The notes beneath the pieces are model-generated. The model had not been told where the DNA came from and searched no databases. It was given only the letters and a program-made list of their open reading frames with translations. A stretch of 64,000 bases of DNA from assembly GCF_014203955.1 (NCBI RefSeq), contig NZ_JACHKA010000001.1, positions 3,131,001-3,195,000 of the forward strand, read 5' to 3'. Positions 54,678-63,248 of the stretch are shown piece after piece. Each line of letters opens with the position of its first letter. Within the stretch, counting starts at the first letter, position 1. A program made the translations under genes and the position numbers. This stretch comes from Sphingobium lignivorans (GTDB taxonomy: Bacteria; Pseudomonadota; Alphaproteobacteria; Sphingomonadales; Sphingomonadaceae).

Positions 54678-54950
54678 TGTCGCCTCCCACCTGCGATCCG
54701 CACGGCCCAGCCGCACCTTCCCGCGCCCGGAGACTCCGGCGATCGCCCACCCCCGTCCGCGTCTGTCGGAGATGCACTGCATCAACTGGGTTGGCAAGAA
54801 TTAACCACGTTCTCCCCGGAGGCCCATCGCCTCACGGTGAGACAGTGCCAGCGCATTCACGCCCGTCGGCAACCGGCCGGCGAGCGGCAAGGTGAGCAGG
54901 TCCGCTTGCCCAACGCCCCCGCCGCGCGCCGCGCGCCGCACGCTCCTCGC

Positions 54951-56912
54951 TCAGCGGCCCGCCGCGAGAAGGAAATCGCTGCTCTTCTGGAGCATGTCGG
55001 CGCGCACGTCGCTATCCACCAGACTGTGCTCCAGATCCTCGTAGATCACCAGTTCGCTGCGCTTGCCAGCGCCCCGCAGTTTCGACTGCATGATCTTCGC
55101 CTGCGAGACGTCCACATTCCTGTCGGCCGTGCCATGAAACATGAGCACCGGCGCCTGGAACTTGTCGACATGGTTGACCGGCGAAGCATCCTCCGCCTCC
55201 GGCCCGCTGCCCAGGCGCGCACGCTCGACATAGTAGCTGCCATCGGAGCGGGCCCGGCGCAGGCGATCGCCGATATCAGTGACGGGCGCGATCGCCACCA
55301 CTGCCTTGAACAGGGTCGGGTCGATCGCCTGCGCCTGCAACGCGGCATAGCCGCCATAGGACCAGCCGAGAATCGTCAGCCGCGCGGGATCGGCGATGCC
55401 CTCGGCGACCAGCCATCGCCCGGCGTCGGCAACGTCGCCGACGGACGTCCGCCAGGAGCGAAAACCCGTATCCATGAGCCACTGCTCGCCGAAGCCATAG
55501 GAGCCCCGGAACTGCGGCTGGATGACCGCGAACCCGCGCGCCGCGAAATACTGGGCCAGCCAGTCAAACCCCCATTGGTCGCGCGAGTCCGGGCCGCCAT
55601 GCGGCATGACCATCGCGGGCAGACCCCGAGCGGTCTCCTTGCCGGGGGGAAGCGTGAGATAAGCCGGGATGACTGTCCCGTCCCCGGCCTTGTAGCTGAT
55701 CGGCTTCATCGTCGCGAGCGTCCGGCCGGCCAGCTCCGGTCGATCGGGCATGACGGGCGCGAGCTTCTTCGTCGCCCGGTCGAACAGATAATATTGCCCC
55801 GGATCGACATCGCTGCCCGCCCAGACCAGCGCTTTCTGCCCATCCTCGCTCATGTCCCCGATATGCACGGCCTTGCCGCCGAGCGCCTTGCCGAGCGCGT
55901 CGACCAGAGCGGCCGTGGCCGGATCGAAATAGACCGCCTCGCCATGTTCAAGCGTATAGCGCGCGCCCACGATCCGCCTGTTCCGCCCGACCTTCACGAC
56001 ACCCGAGACGTCCGCCACGGGATGGGCGAACACCACTTCGCGCTTCATGTCATCATCGAGCGTGATGCTGACCAGCGCATCGCGGCCATCCACGCGCTCG
56101 AGGCCGTAAGCGACATTCTTCTCCGAATCGACGCCCACCGGCCAGAACCCCGCATTCTCGAGCGAATCATAAGTAGAAAGCTCGTGCCATTTGTCCGATC
56201 CGGCCATGCGGAACATGAACTTGTATCGGGCCTTAAAGCCCGTCTGGAGATCGTCCCACAGGCCCATCACGCGGATCCTGCCCTGCCCGTCGGAAATGTA
56301 ATTATAAGCCAGCGGCCGCGGTTGCTCGATCCGCCGCGAGGCGCCTGAGCGCGTGTCGATCCGGTCCACGCCAAGCCCATCCTGCCGCTTCTCGACAAGA
56401 CTGCCGAGCTTCGCTTCCGGAACATAGGAGCGGGTCATGAGGACCACCCCGTCCTGCCCGGGCAACAGGTCGACGATACTCCCACCCCGGAAATCCCACC
56501 CCAGCGCATTGCTGCCCCGTCGCTGGCTGAGCGCCTTCACATTTCCCCCGCCTGCATCGATCGCAAGGATGTTCGAGAAGTTATAGACCTCGTCCCCGTA
56601 GCGGGTGGTACCGTAGATATTGCAAGCCAGCCGGTCGGTCGCGACCCAGTCGCATCCGGTGAGATTCTCCGGTTTTCCCGTGGTGGCCATGATCGGCTTG
56701 GCCGTCGATCCTTCGACCGCATCGAGCACATAGCCGCGCGTGGCGCGCCCGCCGGCCGCCGCGATGATCGCGATCTTCGAGCCATCGGGCGAAAGGCTCG
56801 CGGACATCACGGTTTCCCGCGCGCCGAATGCCTTCGCCAGCGCGTCCGGTTCGGCATGCGCGGCCATAGCGAGCAACAGGCCGGCGAGGCCCGCCCCTGC
56901 AATCTTGTGCAT
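54951..56912 (-). CDS. S9-family prolyl oligopeptidase-like peptidase
   Basis: 653 aa, exported (signal MHKIAGAGLAGLLLAMAAHA). The N-terminal half is a beta-propeller-like region with repeated SPDGSKIAII-type strands; the C-terminal alpha/beta-hydrolase domain has the nucleophile GWSYGGYAALQ, the acid in FHGTADRNVDVSQA and the base in EDLEHSL. It resembles dipeptidyl or acylaminoacyl peptidases. It is divergent from the M28 peptidase gene with 141 bp between starts. Confidence 0.93.
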   Translation of the reverse strand: MHKIAGAGLAGLLLAMAAHAEPDALAKAFGARETVMSASLSPDGSKIAIIAAAGGRATRGYVLDAVEGSTAKPIMATTGKPENLTGCDWVATDRLACNIYGTTRYGDEVYNFSNILAIDAGGGNVKALSQRRGSNALGWDFRGGSIVDLLPGQDGVVLMTRSYVPEAKLGSLVEKRQDGLGVDRIDTRSGASRRIEQPRPLAYNYISDGQGRIRVMGLWDDLQTGFKARYKFMFRMAGSDKWHELSTYDSLENAGFWPVGVDSEKNVAYGLERVDGRDALVSITLDDDMKREVVFAHPVADVSGVVKVGRNRRIVGARYTLEHGEAVYFDPATAALVDALGKALGGKAVHIGDMSEDGQKALVWAGSDVDPGQYYLFDRATKKLAPVMPDRPELAGRTLATMKPISYKAGDGTVIPAYLTLPPGKETARGLPAMVMPHGGPDSRDQWGFDWLAQYFAARGFAVIQPQFRGSYGFGEQWLMDTGFRSWRTSVGDVADAGRWLVAEGIADPARLTILGWSYGGYAALQAQAIDPTLFKAVVAIAPVTDIGDRLRRARSDGSYYVERARLGSGPEAEDASPVNHVDKFQAPVLMFHGTADRNVDVSQAKIMQSKLRGAGKRSELVIYEDLEHSLVDSDVRADMLQKSSDFLLAAGR

Positions 56913-57053
56913 TTAGCCCCCAGTTCCGCGCAAACAAGCGCGGCACAATCATTCCCCCAAAGCGAGCCTCCCCCAAGCGAACGGGCGGCGACCCTTGTTC
57001 CCATTGAGAGCAAATGGCATCAGGCTTGGCAACGAAAATTGCCGACCGGGGAC

Positions 57054-58766
57054 ATGAACATGCGCCGCTTTCCACTCCTGGCCCTTTGCGCGCTCGCAAG
57101 CGCCACCGCCGCCCATGGACGGGATGCCGCCGTGCCGGCGCCTGCTGCGGCGGCGAAGGAAGCGGCGACGCTTGTCCTGCCGCCTCCAGCCCGGGTACCG
57201 CCCCTCAGCCTCAATCTGCTGCGGACCATCACCAGGACATTGTCCTCCGATGCCTTCGAGGGCCGGGCGCCGACGACGCCGGGGGAAGAGAAGACCGTCG
57301 CCTATCTGATCGACCAGATGCAGCGGGCCGGGCTGAAGCCGGGCAACAAGGGAAGCTGGACGCAGGAGGTGCCGCTGGTGGAGCTGACACCCGTCCGCAC
57401 GAGCGCGCTCGCGATCGAGGGTGGCAAGGCGCCACTGCACCTAGCCTACAAGACGGATTTCGTCGCGGGCACCTATCGCGTCGTTCCCCGCAGCGAGATC
57501 ACGCGCAGCGAGATGGTATTCGTCGGCTATGGCATCAACGCGCCCGAAAAGGGCTGGAACGATTATGCCGGGGTCGACGTCAAGGGAAAGACCGTCGTCG
57601 TCCTCGTCAACGATCCGGACTATGAAATGGAGGGACTGGATGGCCCCTTCGATGGGCGTGCCATGACCTATTATGGCCGCTGGACCTACAAGTTCGAGGA
57701 AGCCGCCCGGCAGGGAGCGGCTGGCGTGCTGCTGGTCCATGACGACTTCCCGGCGGCTTATCCCTGGGGCGTGCCCCTCTCCTCCTGGACCGGCCCGCAA
57801 CTCGGCCTCGATCTGCCCGATGGCCACATGGACCAGTCCGCCGTGATCGGCTGGGTGACATTGGACGCGGCGAAGCGAATCCTGGCGAGCGCCGGCAAGG
57901 ATTTCGATCAGCTCGCCGAGGAAGCCAAGCGCCCCGGCTTCCGGGCGCGGCCCCTCGGCCTGCGCGCGAGCCTCGCGGTCGAGAACAGCATCCGCAAACA
58001 GGCGTCCCGCAATGTCATCGGCATCCTGCCCGGCAAGACGCGTCCCGACGAATATGTCCTCTATTCCGCGCATTGGGACCATCTGGGGCGCTGCGAGCCG
58101 GTGGATGGAGACGATATCTGCAATGGCGCACTGGACAATGCCAGCGGCACCGCCGGCCTCATCGCACTAGCGCAGGCCCATGCACGCACCGGTGCCAGTG
58201 CGCGCTCCCTCGTCTTCCTCGCCGTCACGGCCGAGGAAAGTGGCCTGCTCGGCTCGCAATATTATGCGGAAAATCCGGTGTTCCCGCTGGCGAGCACGGT
58301 AGGCGGCGTGAACATCGACGGCCTGAACCTTTCCGGCCCAACCCGCGACGTAGTGATCGTCGGGGGCGGCAAGTCGCAGCTCGAAGCTTTTCTTGCCCGC
58401 GCGGTGGAAGCCCAGGGCCGGAGCATCCTGCCGGAGCCCTCTCCGGAGAAAGGCAGCTTCTACCGCTCCGATCATTTCAACTTCGCCAAGCGCGGCGTGC
58501 CCATGATCTATGCGACGAGCGGGGAAGACATGATCGATGGCGGCGTTGCTGCAGGACGCGCGGCCAGCGAGGACTACACGGCCAACCGCTATCACAAGCC
58601 GCAGGATGAATATGATCCTGCGTGGAACTGGTCGGGCGCCGTGCAGGACCTGCAGATCTATTATCGGATCGGCCGCGAGCTTGCGACCAGCGATCAGTGG
58701 CCGAACTGGCACCCGGGCGCGGAATTCCGGACGATTCGAGACCTGAGTCGAGATAGCGCGAAGTAA
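57054..58766 (+). CDS. exported M28-family metallopeptidase
   Basis: 570 aa. The signal peptide MNMRRFPLLALCALASATAA is followed by a PA-type insert (about residues 150-310) and the M28 catalytic domain: YSAHWDHLG, DNASGTAGLIAL, VTAEESGLLGSQYY, VNIDGLN and FYRSDHFNFAKRGVPM supply both zinc sites and the catalytic glutamate. It is an aminopeptidase type with probable periplasmic peptide substrates. ATG at 57060 is an alternative start. Divergent from the S9 peptidase. Confidence 0.93.
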   Translation: MNMRRFPLLALCALASATAAHGRDAAVPAPAAAAKEAATLVLPPPARVPPLSLNLLRTITRTLSSDAFEGRAPTTPGEEKTVAYLIDQMQRAGLKPGNKGSWTQEVPLVELTPVRTSALAIEGGKAPLHLAYKTDFVAGTYRVVPRSEITRSEMVFVGYGINAPEKGWNDYAGVDVKGKTVVVLVNDPDYEMEGLDGPFDGRAMTYYGRWTYKFEEAARQGAAGVLLVHDDFPAAYPWGVPLSSWTGPQLGLDLPDGHMDQSAVIGWVTLDAAKRILASAGKDFDQLAEEAKRPGFRARPLGLRASLAVENSIRKQASRNVIGILPGKTRPDEYVLYSAHWDHLGRCEPVDGDDICNGALDNASGTAGLIALAQAHARTGASARSLVFLAVTAEESGLLGSQYYAENPVFPLASTVGGVNIDGLNLSGPTRDVVIVGGGKSQLEAFLARAVEAQGRSILPEPSPEKGSFYRSDHFNFAKRGVPMIYATSGEDMIDGGVAAGRAASEDYTANRYHKPQDEYDPAWNWSGAVQDLQIYYRIGRELATSDQWPNWHPGAEFRTIRDLSRDSAK

Positions 58767-58935
58767 AAGACGAAGTGAGGGGCGGCCCGCCTTGATGCCC
58801 GCGCACCATTTTTCCGCGCAGCATGGATAAAGAGTGCTGGAACCGCGATGAATTGCTGCGATGCAAAATTATCTTGATCCGGCATCCTCGCGGGACTAGC
58901 CACGATTATGAAAATTGAGGGAGTTTGAGAAGTCT

Positions 58936-59928
58936 ATGGCGACCCGCCATCATCGCGCCAGGGAACAATCGCTCTCCAATCAGGCAGAAATACTGGACGC
59001 CGGCCGTGCGGCTATTCTTCAGGAAGCGCAGGGGCTCACCGCCCTCGTGACCGCGCTGGACCATTGTTTCGTGCAGGCCGTCGACGCGATCCTGAATGTC
59101 GAGCGCCGGGTCATTGTCACGGGCATCGGCAAGTCAGGTCATATTGGCCGGAAGATCGCGGCGACGTTTGCGGCGACGGGCACGGCCTCCTTCTTTCTTC
59201 ATGCGAGCGAGGCCGCGCACGGCGATCTTGGGATGGTCACCACGGGCGACCTTCTGCTTATGCTCTCCAACAGTGGCTTCTCGCCCGAGCTGCGCCCTCT
59301 TCTCGCTTATGCCCGCCGCAACGGCGTGCCGGTGATCGGCATCGTCTCGAAGCCGCATTCGCCGCTTGGCCGCGCGTCCGACATCATGCTGCAGCTGCCC
59401 GATGCGCCGGAGGCCTGCCCGGTCCGGATCGCCCCCACCACGTCCACGACCATGATGCTGGCTCTGGGCGACGCACTGGCCCTTGCCGTTATGCAGCGCC
59501 GGGGCCTGACGCGTACCGACATCGCGCAATGGCACCCTGGTGGGGAGATCGGCTCGCGTATCGCACCGATCGACGAGATCGTCGCGTGCGGTGAGCCCCT
59601 GCCCCTTGTGCGCTGGGACGCGCCCATGCGCGACATCGTTTTCGAAATGACATCCGGCGGCAAGGGTGTCGCCGGTGTCATTGGCGAGGACGGCCGCCTG
59701 ATCGGTGTCATCACGGACGGCGACCTGCGCCGCGCGTTCGATCAGGTGCTGACCGCTCGCGCCGTCGACATCATGACTCCCGATCCGATCACGGTGCCAA
59801 GTGGAACGCCGGTTGAAGAAGTGCTGACGCTGATGAACAACGCGAAGATCACCGTGCTGTTCGTCACGGAGGTGGACGACCCGGCCCGGCCGATCGCCAT
59901 CGCCCATATTCACGACCTGGTGCCCTGA
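58936..59928 (+). CDS. kdsD: arabinose-5-phosphate isomerase (KdsD/KpsF type)
   Basis: 330 aa. It turns ribulose-5-phosphate into arabinose-5-phosphate, the first step to Kdo. The SIS domain has VIVTGIGKSGHIGRKIAATF, HGDLGMVTTGDLLLMLSNSG and ALAVMQRRGLTRTDIAQWHP; two CBS domains follow. The ATG at 58936 is preferred over TTG 58915. kdsB starts 26 bp after its stop. In a capsule context this is the KpsF counterpart; the genome may have another copy for lipopolysaccharide. Confidence 0.95.
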   Translation: MATRHHRAREQSLSNQAEILDAGRAAILQEAQGLTALVTALDHCFVQAVDAILNVERRVIVTGIGKSGHIGRKIAATFAATGTASFFLHASEAAHGDLGMVTTGDLLLMLSNSGFSPELRPLLAYARRNGVPVIGIVSKPHSPLGRASDIMLQLPDAPEACPVRIAPTTSTTMMLALGDALALAVMQRRGLTRTDIAQWHPGGEIGSRIAPIDEIVACGEPLPLVRWDAPMRDIVFEMTSGGKGVAGVIGEDGRLIGVITDGDLRRAFDQVLTARAVDIMTPDPITVPSGTPVEEVLTLMNNAKITVLFVTEVDDPARPIAIAHIHDLVP

Positions 59929-59954
59929 CCGGCCCCGGCCGCGCCACAGCCGCC

Positions 59955-60794
59955 ATGACCACCGCCGGTTCGCTCGATCCTGAGGCCCTCGCCCGTGCGA
60001 AGACCGTCATCGTCATTCCGGCGCGTTACCAGTCGAGACGCTTTCCCGGCAAGCCGCTGGCCGTGCTGCGACAGGATGGCGTCGCCGCCAAGCCCCTGAT
60101 CCGCTGGAGCCATGACGCCGCATCCGCGGTAACCAATGCGCAGGCGGTTCTGGTGGCCACGGATGACGTGCGCATTGCCGAGGCCGTTCACGCGTTCGGC
60201 GGTCTCGTGCTCATGACGCCGGAAAGCTGCGCCAATGGGACAGAGCGTGTCGCGGCCTGCCTCGAACAGCTCCCCGGTGCCGAGTTGCTGGTCAATTTCC
60301 AGGGCGATGCCTTGCTGACGCCGTCGCCCTTCGTCGAGGCGCTGATCGCGCATATGGAACGCCACCCCGAGGCGCAGGCAGGCACCGTCGCGGTGCGCTG
60401 CTCGGCGGAAACCTTCCGCCATCTCGCGGAAGATGCAGCGCAGGGCCGCGTCGGCGGCACGACCGTGGTGGTGAACGATCGTAGCGAGGCGCTCTATTTC
60501 TCGAAGCGCATCCTCCCCTACCTGCCGGCGGGCCGCATGCCGGACGATGACATGCCGGTGCTTCTGCATCTCGGCCTTTACGCCTATCGGCGCGCCGCGC
60601 TGGAGCATTATGTCGACAAGGGTGCCACCATGCTCGAGACGGTCGAGGGTCTCGAGCAACTGCGGTTCTTGGTAGCGGGCATGCCGGTGACCGTGCTGAC
60701 GCTGGATGAACCGGGCTTCCCGATGGTCGAGATCAACAACCCCAGTGACATCGCTATCGTCGAGGGGATATTGGCGAGCCGCGACAGGCCCTAG
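59955..60794 (+). CDS. kdsB: 3-deoxy-manno-octulosonate cytidylyltransferase (KdsB/KpsU type)
   Basis: 279 aa. It activates Kdo with CTP. VIVIPARYQSRRFPGKPLAV is the nucleotide-binding signature, with LVNFQGDALL and PFVEALIAHM following. It stands in a capsule cluster, so it corresponds to KpsU. The protein is about 30 residues longer than E. coli KdsB, mostly at the N-terminus. The lipoprotein hydrolase gene starts 22 bp later. Confidence 0.95.
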   Translation: MTTAGSLDPEALARAKTVIVIPARYQSRRFPGKPLAVLRQDGVAAKPLIRWSHDAASAVTNAQAVLVATDDVRIAEAVHAFGGLVLMTPESCANGTERVAACLEQLPGAELLVNFQGDALLTPSPFVEALIAHMERHPEAQAGTVAVRCSAETFRHLAEDAAQGRVGGTTVVVNDRSEALYFSKRILPYLPAGRMPDDDMPVLLHLGLYAYRRAALEHYVDKGATMLETVEGLEQLRFLVAGMPVTVLTLDEPGFPMVEINNPSDIAIVEGILASRDRP

Positions 60795-60816
60795 GGACGA
60801 AGGCGCACCGCATCAC

Positions 60817-61707
60817 ATGATTGTCCGCCAAGGGACTGCCCGCGACTGGCCGGGCACCGGACGCCTCAGGGGATGGCTCGTCCTGCCGCTGGCGCTTTGC
60901 CTCTCTCTCGGGGGCTGCGGCATCTCGCGCCAAATCCTCTATTCGCCCGATCCGGTATCGGCGACCGAGCCCGCGTGGATCGGGCCCGCGCCGCAATCGG
61001 TCGATGTGCGGACGAGCGACGGCCTTGTGCTCGAGGGTCTCTACTGGCCCGCGTCGAAAGGCAGCAATGACGACATCATCATATTCTTCCACGGTCGGAA
61101 CTGGACCCTGAACCGGAGCGGGCGAAGCGCCCAGTATCTGGCCGGGGATGACATGGCCGTTCTGGTGGCGTCCTATCGCGGCTTCAGCGGCAATGCCGGG
61201 CATCCAAGCGAGCGAGGCCTGCTGCGCGATGCCGCCGCATTCATCGAGACGGCGCGCAGCCTTGCCGGCCCGAAAGCGCGCGTGTGGCTCATCGGCCATT
61301 CGATCGGCGCGGCCGTGGCCATGCATGCGGCGGCGCAGGATGGGCATGTCAACGGCGTCATCGCCATGAGCAGCTTCGTGCGCGTGCAGGAATCCGCGCC
61401 CCGTATCGCCCGCGCGTTCATTCCGGATGACTGGGATAATCTGGCCGCCCTCGAGTCCCTGTCCATCCCGCTCATCGTTATCCAGGGCGGCCTCGACCGC
61501 TTCATAGCACCGGACAGCGGAGACACGCTGTTTTCCGCCTATCATGGCCCGTCGAGTCTGGTCATGGGCGTGAATGCGCGTCACAATCCGGACATGGAAG
61601 TGCTCGCGCCCTGGCTTCATCAGGCGATCTCAACCATGCGCAGCGGCTCGCTCGAGAGCCTGCCCCATCCCCCGGCCGGTTGGGTGGAGAAGGTCCGGCG
61701 CCCATGA
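60817..61707 (+). CDS. alpha/beta-hydrolase lipoprotein in the capsule operon
   Basis: 296 aa. A basic N-terminus and WLVLPLALCLSLGGCGIS give a lipobox (LGGC), so it is a predicted lipoprotein with the catalytic domain in the periplasm. FFHGRNWTLN is the oxyanion region, IGHSIGAAVAMH the nucleophile elbow (GxSxG), and the C-terminal QGGLDRFIAPDSGD and NARHNPDM regions supply acid and histidine (Bem46/YqkD-like). Its stop overlaps the start of the KpsC-like gene (ATGA). Its placement suggests a role in capsule assembly, but the substrate is unknown. Confidence 0.88.
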   Translation: MIVRQGTARDWPGTGRLRGWLVLPLALCLSLGGCGISRQILYSPDPVSATEPAWIGPAPQSVDVRTSDGLVLEGLYWPASKGSNDDIIIFFHGRNWTLNRSGRSAQYLAGDDMAVLVASYRGFSGNAGHPSERGLLRDAAAFIETARSLAGPKARVWLIGHSIGAAVAMHAAAQDGHVNGVIAMSSFVRVQESAPRIARAFIPDDWDNLAALESLSIPLIVIQGGLDRFIAPDSGDTLFSAYHGPSSLVMGVNARHNPDMEVLAPWLHQAISTMRSGSLESLPHPPAGWVEKVRRP

Positions 61708-63248
61708 ACGGCGCGACCTCTCCTGCCCCTCTGGCCGTCGCGCGCGCCATCATGGCCGTGCCGCCCTTCCCGGGCGCCAAGCCGCATCCGGTGGTGCAAG
61801 CGCGCAGCGAAGGCGGGCCGGCCCCGAGCGCTTCTCCCGCACAACTGATCGCCGCCCTGCGGGAGCATCGGGTCGGCGGTTCGTTCTGGCTGCCCGAAAG
61901 CGTCTGGTCCACGCCGGATGAGGCCGTTTCCGGGTCTGGCGCCGATCCGGTGCTCCTGCTGGCCGCCATCGCCGGAAAACGCATCCGCAGCGAGAGTGAA
62001 GGACCGTTCGCGATCCTCTCGGGCATGGAGCCCGGTTCACCCGATGCGGAATGCCGCATCGAGGATCTGGTGGACCGCTATCTGTTGCGCGATGTCGCTT
62101 ATGCCGACCCGTTCACGGGCGATCCCGCCAATCCCGTTGCGCTCATCGACAGTCTCGCGGGCTGGCGCGACCTCATCGATGCCAACCGCCCGCTTGCCGC
62201 TGCCTTCGGCTTCGCGCACTGGAAGCGGGACACGGTGGCGCCGCTGCTCTGGGGCGGGCATGCCGTTCCCTTCAGAAGTGCCAGCCGCAGTGCCCTGGAC
62301 GCATTGCCGCCCGGCGCCGCCGTGGCCGTCTGGAAAGCGCGCGTGCCGGCGGCCTTTCTCGCCGAGCTTGAGTACGGGCCCTGGCGCATCCTCGAAGTCG
62401 AGGATGGGTTCATCCGGTCTGCGGGCCTCGGCGCAGACTGCGTACCTCCGCTCTCGATCGTGGTGGATGATCTTGGCGTCCATTATGATCCGTCGCGGCC
62501 GAGCCGGCTGGAAGAGATGCTCGCGCGCGACGACACCTCCCCGGCCGATCGCGCGCGTGCGCAGCGCCTGTGCGCCTGGCTGGTGCGCGAGGGCGTCAGC
62601 AAATATGGCGTCGGCGGTGGCGCTGCGGTCCCGCGCCTCGGCGGAAGCAAGCGGCACATTCTCGTGGTCGGCCAGGTGGAGGATGATCGGTCCGTCCTTT
62701 CGGGCGGCGGCGATGTCCGCTCCAATCTCGAATTGCTGCGGCGTGTGCGCCGGGATGCGCCGGATGCATGGATCGTCTATCGGCCTCACCCCGATGTGGA
62801 GGCCGGCCATCGCCGCGGCGCCATCCCCGCGCCGGCGGCCCTGAGCCTCGCCGACGCGATCGATGCGGAGAGCCCGATCAGCGGCCTCATCGCGATGAGC
62901 GACGAAGTCCATGTCATCACCTCGCTGGCGGGCTTCGAGGCGCTGTTGCAGGGACGAACCGTCGTCACGCACGGCACGCCGTTCTTCGCAGGCTGGGGCC
63001 TGACGCGGGATCTCGCCGCGCCCGTGTCCCGCCGCGGCAAGCCCCTTTCCATCGATGCGCTCGCGGCGGCCGTGCTGCTACGCTATCCCCGCTATCTCGA
63101 CCCTGTGACAAATTTGCCCTGCCCGGCGGAAATTGTCGTCCGGCGATTGCTCTCTGGTGTTCAGCGCGAAAATATTGCACTAGTTCAGTCACGCCGGTTG
63201 GTTGGGTGGGCCAGACGCGCATTTGCGCAACTTGTGGGAACAAGATGA
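61704..63248 (+). CDS. kpsC: KpsC-like capsule beta-Kdo transferase
   Basis: 514 aa. From about residue 210 it has one KpsC glycosyltransferase module: ILEVEDGFIRSAGLGADCVP, PLSIVVDDLGVHYDPSRPSR, VYRPHPDVEAG and EVHVITSLAGFEALLQGRTV then FFAGWGLT. KpsC adds Kdo residues to a phosphatidylglycerol anchor for group 2-type capsules. E. coli KpsC has two such modules in about 675 residues; here only one is evident, with a divergent N-terminal part of about 200 residues. Translationally coupled to the hydrolase upstream and the KpsS-like gene downstream. Confidence 0.88.
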   Translation: MNGATSPAPLAVARAIMAVPPFPGAKPHPVVQARSEGGPAPSASPAQLIAALREHRVGGSFWLPESVWSTPDEAVSGSGADPVLLLAAIAGKRIRSESEGPFAILSGMEPGSPDAECRIEDLVDRYLLRDVAYADPFTGDPANPVALIDSLAGWRDLIDANRPLAAAFGFAHWKRDTVAPLLWGGHAVPFRSASRSALDALPPGAAVAVWKARVPAAFLAELEYGPWRILEVEDGFIRSAGLGADCVPPLSIVVDDLGVHYDPSRPSRLEEMLARDDTSPADRARAQRLCAWLVREGVSKYGVGGGAAVPRLGGSKRHILVVGQVEDDRSVLSGGGDVRSNLELLRRVRRDAPDAWIVYRPHPDVEAGHRRGAIPAPAALSLADAIDAESPISGLIAMSDEVHVITSLAGFEALLQGRTVVTHGTPFFAGWGLTRDLAAPVSRRGKPLSIDALAAAVLLRYPRYLDPVTNLPCPAEIVVRRLLSGVQRENIALVQSRRLVGWARRAFAQLVGTR

